The position numbers and the translations under genes were made by a program. DNA of 64,000 nucleotides from Hemerocallis citrina (taxonomy: Eukaryota; Streptophyta; Magnoliopsida; Asparagales; Asphodelaceae), in contig CM030363.1 in the NCBI GenBank assembly GCA_017893485.1, positions 174,494,686-174,558,685 on the forward strand, written 5' to 3'. The first letter of the stretch is position 1. Each line of letters begins with the position of its first letter. Below the pieces are notes generated by a model. The model ran no database searches. It worked only from the letters and a program-made list of their open reading frames with translations, and had not been told where the DNA came from. Shown here piece by piece: positions 22,346 through 34,642 of this stretch.

Positions 22346-24042
22346 TTCGCAGCGTTTTAAAAATGCCATTTATTTTTGACCTGTATGCAAAAAAAAAAAC
22401 TACAGATGCATAGAAAAGTTTTTAAAATTCTCCAGAAGATATCAATTTGCTGATAGTTCAGTCAATGTTGTTCTCTAGCATCCATGATCAATGCTATAAA
22501 GCTTAAGGTCGATACAATAGATAAAATCCTCAGTTTCCAAAACACCAATATTTTTATATAAAAAAATTGTAACAAGATAAAATTAGCACATGCAAAGTAC
22601 ATTAGCCTCATCATAGTTTTAAAGTTCTCATTCTCCAACACAAGGGGGATAGAGGAAAGAAAGAAACTAGAAGGAACAAACAGATCTAGCTCATATCCAT
22701 GCCATCTCCAACTTGACTGCAGATTGGAGAAACAGCACGAATAGATTTCTCGAAAGAAAAAGGATGCAGCTAAGCTCCACGCCTGCAATTAAAAGCACAA
22801 CCATCATAGCTCTCTTCTTCAAACTTCCTTCGGACTCCTCTCTTTCTAGCAGCAACACCTCTACTCTGCAAGAGGATGAAGAAAACGATGAGCGCTTGCA
22901 GAAATCTAAGAAAACCTTATTTGTGCCTTATCTATGCATGACTATTAGCTAAATTATATGTCCCTAAACTAACAGGCCTTCTATAATGGAATGCTTGTAC
23001 CACACCCAAATATAGTTAATAACTTGCTCATCATATCAGATCAGTGGAATAGTAACAACAGTAATACAATAGAACAATAGTAACAACAACAAAAAGTGAT
23101 AATATGACAAAAAGAATAAATTAAACTGAAAGCGAAAACGAAAACAACAAATCTAACAACAAGATAAGCCGAAAAGCTTCATATATTGATGGAGAGGTAT
23201 ATGAGTTAGAAGAAATATTATTACAGAACATTATAGTTGAGTGACCATAAGAATTCACATAGACAACCTTTGTGGGAACAAATTTATTTGAGATATCTAA
23301 GTCATTGAGGAGTTTTCACAACAACCTTTGCCTCTAGGTACTTCCACTGGATGAAAAAGAACATTTTCCTTCCACATCCATCACCGGTGTGACATCTAGT
23401 CAAGCTGTAGTGAGCCTGATCAGTAGAAGGAATTAAAATTAAAGAGTGCACAAGTAAGATGTCAGCATGCGCTTTTCACATTGCTAAAGCTAACCGAATT
23501 TCCATTTATTTACCTCGAAAGCAAATAAGGATCTAAGAAATATGGATTGCTTTATTGCTTTATAATTATATGAGCACATTCCTCCCTGTTTAAAACTTTT
23601 AGCTTTCGTGATTGATGGACCTGAACCTGATGGATTCTTGAGATCTTCTTCCACTGTACTGAGCCTCAATCTTAGTTTTTCCTGAAATTGTTTGAATTTA
23701 TTGAAACAAGATGTTAGTTTGCAAATTTTTAACTCAAATATGGTGAAGCAATAAGCCATATGGTGAAGCAATAAGCGATATACATCAATGTTAGCTTTCA
23801 TTATTAGGTGGTTTTTAATTTAATTTAATTCAATTTTATAAAGATCACTTCTCATACTTTGAGTTGTGCTTCTGCCTTGGCTATTCTAATTGATATAGTG
23901 AGCTTTTCCTGCAACTGTGAAATCTCTCCCTGTCAAAGAATTTACTTTTTAAGCTTTAGCTGGCACATAGCATATTCCAAAATTAATTTCATATGTATCC
24001 AGCAGCAGAGTGTTGGGCAACAAAGAAACAACAAGTCTAAAA

Positions 24043-24425
24043 AATGAGTGTAGCGGAGATGAGCATGCTAAGATGGTGATGTGGTTATACCAGGAAGGAT
24101 AGAATTAGATTCAAGCATACCCCGAGACATGGTAAAGGTAGCTCATATCTAACATAAATTAAGAGATATTCGTCTAAGGTGTTTTGGACATGTCACGCAT
24201 AGACTTAGTAGTGTCCTCGTTAGAAAGAGTGATTTGATAAGTATTGAGGGTAGAGTTAGGAGTAGGGGAAGACCTAAACTTAATTGGGCAAAAACAGTGA
24301 GAAAAGATATGATAGCTTGTGGCCTTATAGAAGATATTGCGTGAAATCAAGCAGAATGGAAAACCCGGATTCATGTAGCCGATCCCAACTAGTTGGGAAA
24401 AATGCTTCTTTGTTGTTGTTTCTAG
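24043..24425 (+). mobile_element. LINE-like 3' fragment in an intron of the captured gene
   Basis: Sense-strand remnant of the end of a plant non-LTR retrotransposon reverse-transcriptase protein: 'VAEMSMLRW' near 24052, then RDIRLRCFGHVTHR, RSRGRPKLNWAKTVRKD and WKTRIHVADPN, ending in a stop and a 'ttgttgttgtt' tail (about 24409). It has stops and a frame change. It lies in the intron between exons 7 and 8 of the MAP70-like fragment, opposite in strand. Confidence 0.7.
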
Positions 24426-24559
24426 AAACTCACTGTTTTCTGCTGCCCAAGTAATAAATATTTTTGCTTGACACTGCATGTTCCTACTACTAAACACAAT
24501 TAGTTTTTGCCGTACATAATAACTCGGGTATATCCTATGATTCAATTGCCAACTATTCT

Positions 24560-24640
24560 GTGTTGGAAATATATAGTTTCGTCAATGCCACCGGCCCCAA
24601 AGATTTGGGATAAAGGATTTGCCTTTTTGTTGTTGTAGTG
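24560..24640 (+). mobile_element. SINE- or LINE-like 3' tail
   Basis: The phrase 'ggccccaaagatttgggataaagg' followed by 'tttgttgttgtagtg' resembles the 3' end of plant Au-type SINEs and related LINEs. Only the tail is recognisable, so the class is tentative. Confidence 0.35.
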
Positions 24641-27074
24641 CATTGTCTTGTCCTAAAACTATCATTGTGTCATTTTTTGCTTTTCGTAGTTCCTATGAGT
24701 ATATGCTAAGAATAATCATTTTCATTTCTTGTTATAGCCTTATGCTGTCCTATTTATTACTACTTGTGAGCTGTCATATTTTCATCAAAAAGTTCAGTAA
24801 TTCAGGAAAATGATGTGAGATATTACAAACATTTTTCAAAGATGGTTGAAAGAGAGGGAGGGGGGGAGGGATGGCAAAAAAATAATGTACTCAAGTGGGT
24901 ACCTGTAAGCATTTCCTCTCTTCTAACCATTTATTGATAGGCTTGACTCCATTTTTTTTGTCCTTCCATTCATTTGCTGCTTGCGCTGCTACTCGATTCA
25001 GAGAAACTCTTACCCTTGCAAGGTCCTTCTCAAGAGCCCTTTTTTTATCCTAACAAAAATCAACCATATTTTAAAGCATCTATGGATTAGAGAAAATAAA
25101 CTGAAAGAGATTAGTTTTCATGGAAGATAAAATGTATAACGTATCCACCAAAACCCTACCACCACAGTTCAATATATGAAGTAACTTTGTACAACATACT
25201 TGGAGATTAAATGAGGATAGTGTAGGGATTTTAATCTTGCTGCAAGTAAAACTGCAAGACCTTTTGTTACTGCATCAGACTTATTTTGAAGCCATTCCCC
25301 ATGAAATCAAACAGACCCAATCATCTGAACCAGACTAACTAGGACAGTTATTGTATGAGGTCTACCGAAATATTTTTGTTACCGGAAACCTTATAGTAAT
25401 TATCAGTATAATTGACGTCATAAACAAGATTGATGAGCTGAACCATACATTTAACTGAGAGACCTGGCGCTGATAGTCCCGTATAGCATTTTCACTTGCA
25501 GCACGAACTAGAATAGATTCTTTGAGATTGTGAATTGTTGTCATAAGCTTCTCTACCTCCACAACTTTCTCACGATGTATTTTATTTAAGAACTTGTTTT
25601 CATCTTGCATCACATGATGAAAAGTAGATTAGTTTGTTCATAGGTTGAACACATTTTTGTTTCTTAGTTGAAACTGTATATAAAATTGACATAATCTATG
25701 TCCTCTTTCTAATGGATAAAGCTTAATTAAATACTTAAATGATACTGATGACTAATCATGAACACAATCTTAATGTGTGCAAGGATGGAATAATCCTATA
25801 TACACCTCAGAAGCACACACAAAACAAAGGGTATACTTAGCACTTTATGTTGCTAGTAAGGACTAGACAACCTTTTTATGTTTTGTTGCTTGTACAGAAC
25901 CTCATTTTGTTTGGTTATCTATTGAGGCTTTCATCTCACTTTTTACTCAAAAGAAAATAGCCAAACATAAAGCAAAATTGGTAGTCATATGAAAAAATAG
26001 GAACAATTAGCAAATCAATTTTCCTCATAAAATTATTTTCATTAGCTCATGTGTTCTAATTTCTAGAGTAACCTGTACCTGACAAATCTCAATTTGCCTT
26101 CTCAACTCTAGATTTTGGTTCTGCACAACCTCTACTATTAATACTCGCTTTAGAGCACTATGCAAAATGTGTTGTGATTCAATTAATGCCTCCTCTTTTG
26201 ATTTTATGATCCGCTGTAATACCTTTTTATCTTCATGTAGTCTCAAATTCTGCAGTTAAAAAAGTTCTCATAGATTGTTAATTTTCATCTTCCGAAGGTT
26301 TTCTTTATTGCCTCCGGATATATATATTTCAAAATTCGTCACCTCTTTTTTGTACTTCTTGCTCTCAGATACAAGTGGTGCAACAATAGCCTCTATTGGA
26401 AGATATTCTTCATCCTTTTGAGATGCATGTACTCTTTTGAGAGTTGCTTGAGAGTTGCTTCAGCTGCAAATCGTCCATCCAATGCCTCTTTCTTCTCTTT
26501 GCTTGGTCTCTTGATAACAAGATTCTGCAGTATCTCAGATCCAATGTTGTGCGAAGAATGATCATCTACCCAAAGCAATAGAGATTCTTAATCACTGGAA
26601 AATATTTGAAGGTACCTTCGACTCAGTATTTTTCTTTGCAGTTGTTAACTTCTCATCCATCTTTTTCAATTTGTTGCTTAACTGAATGTAAGGATAGACA
26701 AAATGTTATTTAAAGAAAACCTTATAGTCAATTCATTGTTCTAATTATTCTGATTATGCAAGTCTTTACCTCAACTAGGGCTCTATCTTTTCGAAAGTCT
26801 GTCTGTTTCATCACCTTAATTTCATTATGAGTAGATCCAAGGTCCCTTTCCTTGTCTGCAGGTTTAGGTTGATGCCAATTACTAAACCGAAGATTTAAAG
26901 AGAGTTCCTTTTACTGATAGATAGATAGATGTATACAAAAAGTACATACAGAAAGGAGATCAGGAAGTGTCAATCATATGGAAACTTTGTATACCTTTAA
27001 GCTGGTCTTCCCATTGCTGTAGTTGTATCATGACCATGTCTGAAGGGATGAGGCAATTGTTGCCAACTTATTGC

Positions 27075-27270
27075 ATGCTGACAGGCGCCGAAGAGGGCGG
27101 GGTAGCGGCGATGGGGGAAAGAGCGACGACGGGGGAAGGGGAGGGGGAAGGCGGGGCCGAAGGGGGCGGGTGGCGGCGATGGGGGAAGGAGAGACGACGG
27201 TGGAAGGCGACAAGGGCGGCGGCGACGAAGGGGCGGGTAGCGGCGATGTGGGGAGGAGGAGGAAAATTAT
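27075..27270. repeat. GC-rich imperfect repeat in the CACTA element
   Basis: Repeated variants of 'ggcggcgatgggggaagg' and 'gcgacgacggtggaagg'. It lies between the first recognised MAP70 exon and the right subterminal region. ORFs on either strand are low-complexity and not called. It could be 5' leader of the captured gene or element-specific sequence. Confidence 0.5.
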
Positions 27271-27429
27271 TTTTGGTTTTTGGGGTGACTGTGAATTTGG
27301 GATGGAAACCTAATTGGGATCGTGATAATTGAAGAAAAATAAGAGGAGAAGGAGGAGGAGAAAATGAACTGGTTTGAGAATGATTTGGATTTTAATTAGA
27401 ATTTTTATTTTTACCCTTACCACTTAAGT

Positions 27430-27627
27430 TTATTTACAAATATTATAGTGTTTCTAAAACGCTGTAAAAAATACAACATTTTAAAAACGCTGTCGTAGCT
27501 AAGGATAAATTTCAAAATTAATCAAAGATAGCATTTTATTCAGAAATGCTATTATTGATCACTTTCAATAGCATTTACACTTAAAGCTATAATAAATCCG
27601 CTATAGAAAGCCATATATGTTGTAGTG
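27430..27627. repeat. CACTA right subterminal repeats and terminal repeat
   Basis: Several diverged copies of the same ATAGTGTTT/AAACGCT motif as on the left, then the terminal inverted repeat 27612-27627. Confidence 0.8.
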
Positions 27628-27640
27628 TCGGGGCGTTACA
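27628..27640 (+). mobile_element. Family A LTR, last ten bases after the CACTA insertion
   Basis: Second TCG copy, then GGGCGTTACA, completing the LTR terminus that was split by the CACTA element. Confidence 0.8.
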
Positions 27641-28794
27641 CCTCCATCCCATTTTTTATACTAGCTTATACTATTTTATAATATTTTACAACCTAGCATT
27701 ATATTATTTATACTGGTTTCTATATCTATCCTACTTGTATATTTACCACTTAATCTCAACTATCTTGCCGTCTTCTTCGTATTATTTTGTATCTTTATAT
27801 AAGTTAGCATTTTATACCACTTCATCGTATTTTATTTTTCAATTAACTTATCTTAGATTTGGTGGCTACTCACCTAACAAAAAAAATCTTATTATTTATA
27901 CTTCTGTTTATGATTCATAATTTATTTCTATATAATTATTTTTTTGTATTGTTTCAATAATATGTTTTCTACTATGATGTCTTGTTTTACACCTACAAAC
28001 TATTTATAATCTTCATATCATAATATTGGTTATTTTACTCTATAAATTTTATGTCTATGTACATATATAATTATCTATGTTGGTTTTTCTTGCTATACTT
28101 GACAGTTCGAAAGTATTTCGATGTATGCCTTCTATATCTTTAATTTTCAAATCGTATGAATAATTATTATAGTTACCTTACAAATTATTTTATGATATTA
28201 ATTTGTTATACAAAATTATTCTATATATTGTCTATACTTTAACTAAATTTCATTCTCGTTTATTTTTCAAACGTTTATCCAATAGTCTTTTTTTAAATTG
28301 CTAATTCAATTTTTGTCATACAGTACCAAATCAGTTTGCGATTTTGATCATTCTACCGCTTATTACTTTGATGAATTTTGACTTCTAAATTTATTTATAA
28401 ATTATCCATTGACTATGTTTCTCTTTATTGTGTTGTTTTCCGAACTATTCCACAATTAATGACTTAATTTATTTTTCCTTTTCATCTAGTACTTTACCTA
28501 ACATTACTTTTTATGGAACTTCTTTCAATCTATACTATCTTTTATGGTCACATTTCTTTCCTTATGTTATTTTCCTAGTTTTCTTGTTCCGCTCTTATAA
28601 AATTTTGATGCTCATAGTTTTCTATATATAGAGTTTGTCTTGTTCTTCCACATTACTTATTTTTATATTACATTTATTTTCTTAATGATTGCAGTTTTCT
28701 ATATACAATAATGATATTTTTCTTTGGTGTGTACAAAATAAAACTTCTACTCTAGTGAGTTCTGAGGACAGAACTGTTCTAAGGGGGGGGAGAG
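27641..28794 (+). mobile_element. Family A internal remnant with polypurine tract
   Basis: T-rich DNA between two family A LTRs, without gag or pol. The stretch 28124-28588 repeats 12826-13288. The right end has 'ttctgaggacagaactgttct' (28760) and the polypurine tract AAGGGGGGGG (28781-28790) directly before the LTR at 28795. No primer binding site follows 27640, so the 5' part of this internal region has been deleted. The apparent 67-aa ORF at 28428 is not supported. Confidence 0.7.
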
Positions 28795-30166
28795 TGTAAC
28801 ACCCCGCAAAATTGGAAATGACAATTTTGCCTTCGTGTGTTACGCACATGTATTTTGTACCATTACAGGTAATATCTGTAATGTGTTTCACTACGTATTT
28901 TGGATTCCGACTATTTATGCATTTCCCATATTCTTTTATCCTATTTTGAGTCAACTCAAATATTAAATTCCAATCTATTTATTTTTACGTGTTTTATACG
29001 TGTTATCGATACACGTATCGATTACGTATTTTTTCCATCGCTACGTGTGATATTTTCTATGTGTAACGATTATTTATTTAATAACGTGTTCGAATTCATT
29101 TTGTAAACGAAATTTCATTTTTCTCCTATTTTGATTAAAATACTTTTATACGTGCGGTACACGTATTTTCTATGTACGTAGTGATTACGTTGTAGAATAT
29201 AAAAAAATTAATAAATATATTTTCTTCTTATGTTGTGTTTTGGTTATCTTTAATATTTTTCCATTGGTAAAGTCGATTTTGTATTTTGATATTTTACGTG
29301 CGACGCACGAGTTTGTGGTGCACATATTTAGGCGTATTCTTTTTCAAAATAAAATTTTATGAAGTATTTGTGTGTGTCTATTTTATTCATACATGAAAAG
29401 ATTAATTTTTATTAAACTAATTGTTATATGCATGTTATATAGATATAACTTATGCTTTAATTTAAAAATAAAAATAATTAATTTTGTGAAGTGTACACAA
29501 AACACGTGCACGTGCACAGTGCAATGTGCACACTCAAAAAAGAGGGCCGGCTGTTTTTGGACATGGAGGGGAAAAAAAGGATGCTTTTGAATTTGAGAGT
29601 GAATTAGTGGAGGTGTTAGTGGACAATTAGTTATAATAACCATTCATTAAAACCTATACATACCCCTAAACAATTCATTCTCTCCTCATCTTTTCCTTCT
29701 TTATCCTCTCTGTCCATTTCCGAAACCAATCCACCAGCCAATCCCCTTTTGCTTTCTCCACCTACTCACCACACATTTATACACATAAATAATTTATATA
29801 CACATATATATAGATATGCATATGTACACATATGTAGATATACATATATATACATATATGAAATGAGATGAAGATGTTGTTCCTATTGCCTTGCCGAAAT
29901 GGAGGTTGGGATTTTTCCTTGTGCACGGATTTCGAGGAGGCCGATTGGGACTTCTCTTGGAGCCTTTGAAGGAGTTTTTGCTATTAGGAGCTATTTATTC
30001 TAGGAGTCCAATTGCTAAGAAATCACACCTCTTTGGGTGGGTGTTTCTAAAATCCTTTCTAATTTTAGGAGTAGGTTGCATGCTAGTTGACATACAATTT
30101 AATTGTTAAATTTTGATTGGTATGTTGAATGTACATTGCATAATCTTGATCTAATTGTGTTATGAT
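28795..30166 (+). mobile_element. Family A LTR (3' LTR), first segment
   Basis: Starts TGTAACACCCCGCAAAATTG after the polypurine tract. Contains the 'ggagtttttgctattaggagc' leader block (29972) and an AT-rich microsatellite-like run (29776-29862). Interrupted by element D after ATGAT (30162-30166). Resumes at 41201. Total LTR about 3.69 kb. Confidence 0.85.
30162..30166 (+). repeat. Target-site duplication ATGAT, left copy
   Basis: Identical to 41201-41205. It bounds the complete element D. Confidence 0.9.
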
Positions 30167-33100
30167 TGTAGCGCCACGGATCCCCGTTACCAGACATCCG
30201 TGACACCTTCCAGAATCTTTACCTTCAAATACATCTCAACACAGTAATAACATGGAAATTTAAAAACTTTTATTTGCCAAATAAGTCATTACATCATTGA
30301 TTACAACCGATAACTTGTTCATGGACAAGGAGTAAAAATTACATCAATTCATTACAACTTATTGCAAGTATTTACAGACTCCTCTTGTAAAGCTATCAGC
30401 TGCCACTTGGAATGGTAATCGACTGATTACTTGCGGAACTTCGCTGAGCGGCCCATCGGCTCCCCCGGGACTTGCACCTCAGCTTCAGGCTTCTGCTGCG
30501 CGACTCTGATATCTTTGCACCTATTCGGAAGGTATAACCGATACCTAAAAGGTGGGGAACGTCAGTACTTCGACTGATGCAAAGCTGGTGATAACAACGA
30601 TCCTCTAAAATTCAATCACAACCAATAATTTAAGCAAAAAGGAAAAGTGTTGTGCCAAAACAAGGGTTTAGTGGATTCGGGTTCTAGTGCAGTGTTATGA
30701 CATGACCTTAAGTCTAGATGCAGCAAACTCACATGCCTAACTTCTAATGCAAGCAAGACTTTGGAGCATGAATGCATCCCATACTATATACGCCCCCAAA
30801 TCTAGTCGTCTTTCTCCACAATTTAGGGATTCGAACCCTCGCCATGCACCCTACTCTTGTACACACTCCAGTTCCTAATAGATTGTCCGTCGCCCAAGGA
30901 GATTGCAGCGGTCGGTCTAATTCCGCCCTGCAGTGCATAAGTGGTCACCGCCAGTTGGTACCCACGTACGGACCTCCTCAGAAACTGCATTGAACCTGGT
31001 CCTTACGACCCTTGGTCCCACATGTCCACCCATGGACTCTCGCATGCGTGTTCACCCCTGGTCCGGGTTATGAACATATATATACCAAACACACAAAACA
31101 CAAACCCACGCTTTAGGGACGTGAGCACCACGGGAGGTCAATTCTCTGGGCCTCTTGCACCTTACTTCGGCAAAACTTTGGGAATCAACAGATCGAGATA
31201 CGAGCCGGGGATGCAATTCGTTAGCGGCCGAGAACGTATCCCTACGACTGGAAGACACAACACCGACTATGGTTTACTAGGACTAATGCAATTTTCCAAC
31301 CCCGTAATAAACCATTCTTACCCCTACCTTACTCTAATTATTCCGGGTAAGAATTAACTGCTTCCACACTTGCTTATCAACCTCTAGCCCCTGGCGACAC
31401 CGGTTCGGTTCGCCACTTCCCCGACTTGGACTCGTCCAGCATCATGGCCTACGCCTGCCGCTACCCCGGCTATAAATATAAAACTGCCCCGTGAGCTCCT
31501 CTCACTGGCATGCTCGGACGTCCTACGCTCGGCAGAAGTCTAATAGTATAGGCTTGATAGGTGCAGGGTATCCTTTACCCTAGTGACTAACTCGAGTCAC
31601 ACATCCCACTCGGGGAATCAACAACCTCAATAACAGAGATCAACCATTCCTAGACACGAGTCACCGACTCAGCTCACACACAAGGGAAAAATGCTTTCAC
31701 AACCCTTAGTCTAAACCCAGACTAAGCGACCTACGGGTTTTTGCCCGAATCTCAAAATGGTCATCACTCTCTCGATACGACTCCGATTGGAGTGTACGAG
31801 CCCAATATGGAAAGGTACGATCCTAGGCTACAACTTCTTAGTTGATCACGAGCTTAGACTCAACCATCTAAGTCCTCGAAATAGCTTCTCAAGCTCCAAC
31901 CTGTGTGCTTCCTGTGCACGGGCTGCACCTTACCAGTAACACAAAATCCTACTCATTCATCAGAACGACACAAACTCAAATTCTGTGGAAGGGTGTGGGT
32001 GTCCTCAAAACTCTCTAGTTGGTCATGAGTCCAAATTATACCATTAAGTCACCCTAACACACTCATCTATCAACGATACACCAATTCACACAATTGGCCT
32101 CTCCAATTCAGAGCACTCAGCTCTACTCTAGTCCTCTGTCCAGTCTTACAAAAATCATAATAATTCAACCGTTTACTGGAATTGCCTCAAATTAGTTTTA
32201 TTGGAAAGGTCTAGGTGTCCACTACAACTCTATAACGAGTCATGATCCTCAAAATGTGCCTCTAACAAGTCTCAAATTCCCAATCTTTACAGAGTATCAA
32301 AATTGGTTGAAAACAGCACAGTGCTTAATCACAAAATTATGGTAAATTGTAAACTTGTCCAAATGACATATCATTTATGGTGGTGAACCTAGACATCATA
32401 CCCAACATCATGCAAAAGACCTCATGTCAAAATTTCAATTATACAGTGAGTACTATCTATTGCAAGTTAGCACAGAAACCATCAAGTTTTCTAATTCAAC
32501 ATCAGCTACTGGTTATAGATCGATTTTTCTCATGTCTATAAACTCATCCAAATAATTTTTTGATTTTTTTACATAATCAAAATGCATTCAGAAACATTGG
32601 GTAAAAGTTTCAGATCAATAGAATGGTTCAATAAATCATGAAAATTCCTACAATATCTGCCATTCTGTTTATCTTTTTCTGAGTCTGCCTTACAACACAG
32701 CTCCATCTCACGATTTTATTAGCATGTCAAATGATCATAGAAAAATCTTAAATAAATCATGAATGATCCTAACACATATATGAACAAATACTTTTAATTT
32801 CATGGTCTAATTTATCATATTTTGCTCTCGGGAAAATCCACAAAGTGGTACTCCGAATCAGTTTTTCTCTAGTTCAATTCTGACTTCAACTTTTGACCTA
32901 TAGATGATCAATCCTATGCATTCTAGCACACATGCATGCAATCAAAATCAATTAAAAGACAAGAAATTCAAGTTTAGAGAAACTTTCCACCCTTAGTTGT
33001 AGTAGTGGAAGGAACTTCTTCAAGCTTCTTCTCTTGAAAATCTCCTCTTGATCTTTCTTCTCCACTTTCTTCTTCCTTCTCTCCTATTTCTCTTGAGGTG

Positions 33101-33588
33101 TTTCTTTCTGAAATTTCCAGAGCAAAAGGGAGATAATGAAGTGGGAAATTAAGGAGAAGGGAGGGGTATAGGCCGGATTCTATGGGGGGAGTCTAGCATA
33201 GGATTGTGAGGTGGTTTTAGGCAAAACCATGGCTCAAAGCCCATTGTTTTTGTGATTGTTATGTTGGCTGCCCAACATAGCCCTTAACGAGTTCCAACGA
33301 GTGTGAGACGAGTGTTTTAAAGAGCCCACGCAACCTATATTCACTGTAGTATCATACCGTGTTATATTTGCATGTGCGTCGTGCCGAAAACTATCGTTTA
33401 TACTAGTATCGGTCCGTCTCGTTCTCGTGCATCTTTGGAATGCAACTCTCCCAAAAACCGTCCTGTAACCCTAACCATCCACCACGATAGCAAAATCGAC
33501 CCATAATACTACAATCAATTGCACGCATACTGATAATATACATACACATATACATATATTCATGTATCGTACAAAACGGGGTGTTACA
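30167..33588 (-). mobile_element. Element D: 3' LTR
   Basis: 3422 bp, from TGTAGCGCCACGG (30167) to CGGGGTGTTACA (33588) in forward reading. It aligns along its whole length with 37776-41200, with a few per cent differences by eye. Small ORFs occur at matching places in both LTRs (30772 and 38382, for example), as expected from the duplication, and show no domain. Confidence 0.9.
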
Positions 33589-33601
33589 TCACTCCCTCCT
33601 T
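33589..33601 (-). promoter_or_regulatory. Polypurine tract of element D
   Basis: - strand AAGGAGGGAGTGA directly before the 3' LTR, preceded by 'ggacgttctggggacagaacg', the family-typical motif after pol. Confidence 0.7.
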
Positions 33602-33663
33602 AGAATCGTTCTGTCCCCAGAACGTCCTTAGTGGGAGAAAGAAAAAAAACAACAAATAAAATA

Positions 33664-34256
33664 GAAAACATTCAAAATAAATCCAGATATAAGGCCTTCA
33701 TGCGGCCCTCCGGCTCCCACGTGGCTTTTTCCACGAACTAGTTCCTCCAGAGAACTTTGACCATCGGGATGACCTTGTTTCTCAGTACCTTGTCCTGATG
33801 ATCAAGTATCCTGACTGGTTTCTCTCTACAGGAAAGATCTATCTGTAAATCCTTCGGAACCTCTGGCAACCGATGGCTCGAATCCGGGACATACTTCCGT
33901 AGCATAGAGACATGGAACACGTCATGCACTTGAGATAGCTCGCCCGGCAGCTCCAACTTATAATCCATCCTACCAATCCTTTTCAGAATCTTGTATGGTC
34001 CAATATACCTCGGAGCTAACTTCTCGCCTTTCCCAAACCTGATAACTCCTTTGGTCGGCGATACCTTGAGAAATACAGAGTCGCCTTCCTCAAATTCCAA
34101 CTCTCTTCGGTGGTTGTCCGCATAGCTCTTTTGCCTGCTTTGTGCTCCTTGAAGCCTCTTCCGAATAAGCTCGATCTGCTCCGACGTTTGTTGCACGATT
34201 TCTAGTCCATACATCTGCCCTCTCCTACCTCGAACCAACAAACTGGCGTCCTGCAT
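33664..34256 (-). pseudogene. Element D integrase C-terminus and broken chromodomain
   Basis: Frame 34256-33738 encodes the integrase C-terminal domain: 'ADNHRRELEFEEGDSVFLKV', 'YIGPYKILKRIG', 'VHDVFHVSMLRKYVPD', then 'LRNKVIPMVKVLWRN' and a TAG stop at about 33738. In the related family A frame (13509-13697) the same position is Gln (CAA), so the chromodomain tail is cut by a nonsense change. Beyond the stop the sequence still encodes 'VEKATWEPEG'. Tekay/Del-type chromovirus end. Confidence 0.8.
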
Positions 34257-34640
34257 CTTCGTCCATACAAAGCTTCATACGGGGCCATACCAATGCTTGC
34301 CTGATAGCTGTTATTATAAGAAAACTCTACCAAGGCTAAGTATTTCTCCCAACTTCCTCCGAAGTCCAAAATGCATGCCCGCAACATGTCCTCGAGAATC
34401 CTGTTGACTCTCTCCGTCTGTCCATCCGTCTGTGGGTGAAAAGCTGTGCTGAAGTCTGTTCTATTTCCCAACGCTGATTGTAGACTTCGCCAGAATCGAG
34501 ATGTAAATTTTGCATCTCGGTCGGATACTATCGACACTGGCACTCCATGTTGTTTCACTATGTTCTCAATGTTGACCTCGACCAACTTCTCGACTGTCCA
34601 GGTCTGAAAGAAAATGTGCTGACTTGGTCAATCGATCCAT
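34202..34640 (-). pseudogene. Element D integrase core
   Basis: Frame 34585-34202. It holds the DDE core block: 'VSDRDAKFTSRFW' with the second Asp, '[14 protein letters not shown]' and the Glu of 'TERVNRILEDML', then 'YNNSYQASIGMAPYEALYGRRC'. The beginning of the core (first Asp region) is broken between this and the preceding frame, which ends at 34643. It overlaps the next frame by about 54 bases (34202-34256), indicating a frameshift. Confidence 0.8.
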
Positions 34641-34642
34641 AA

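Larger units (their letters stand above)
23570..27060 (-). pseudogene. MAP70: Captured MAP70-like gene fragment (microtubule-associated protein 70)
   Basis: Nine consecutive exons of a plant MAP70 gene with introns kept. Exons (5' to 3'): about 27060-26995, 26855-26770, 26681-26616, 26524-26343, 26249-26079, 25604-25449, 25049-24903, 23929-23858 and 23681-about 23575. Most junctions have GT/AG borders and join in phase. Diagnostic coiled-coil segments are KERDLGSTHNEIK, AAEATLK..PIEAIVAPL, HEDKKVLQRI..SKEEALIES, NLELRRQIEICQ, DYQRQVSQLN, ANEWKD..WLEERKCLQ and AKAEAQLK. MAP70 proteins decorate cortical microtubules. The N-terminus and the C-terminal third were not found. Exon 4 has an 11-bp duplication that shifts the frame, and the acceptor of exon 6 reads CAA|GATG. 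I recognise the family from motif order; the isoform is not resolved. Confidence 0.85.
21892..27627. mobile_element. Non-autonomous CACTA DNA transposon carrying host gene exons
   Basis: A 5736-bp element starting CACTACAACATATATG and ending CATATATGTTGTAGTG, 16-base perfect terminal inverted repeats with partial similarity beyond. It is flanked by the 3-bp duplication TCG (21889-21891 and 27628-27630), the length typical of the CACTA/EnSpm superfamily. Both ends carry many subterminal copies of a 'tagcgttttcgaaacgcta'-like motif. No TNP2-type or other transposase frame was found, so it would need an autonomous partner. The centre holds MAP70 exons on the - strand, making it a gene-capturing CACTA element. 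Confidence 0.9.

Noticed and set aside
22462..22950. ORFs near the left end of the CACTA element as further MAP70 exons or a transposase
   Set aside because: No MAP70 or TNP2-like motif could be recognised in either strand.
30941..31357. 138-codon ORF in the element D LTR
   Set aside because: No domain. A related ORF at 38551-38835 exists only because the LTR is duplicated.
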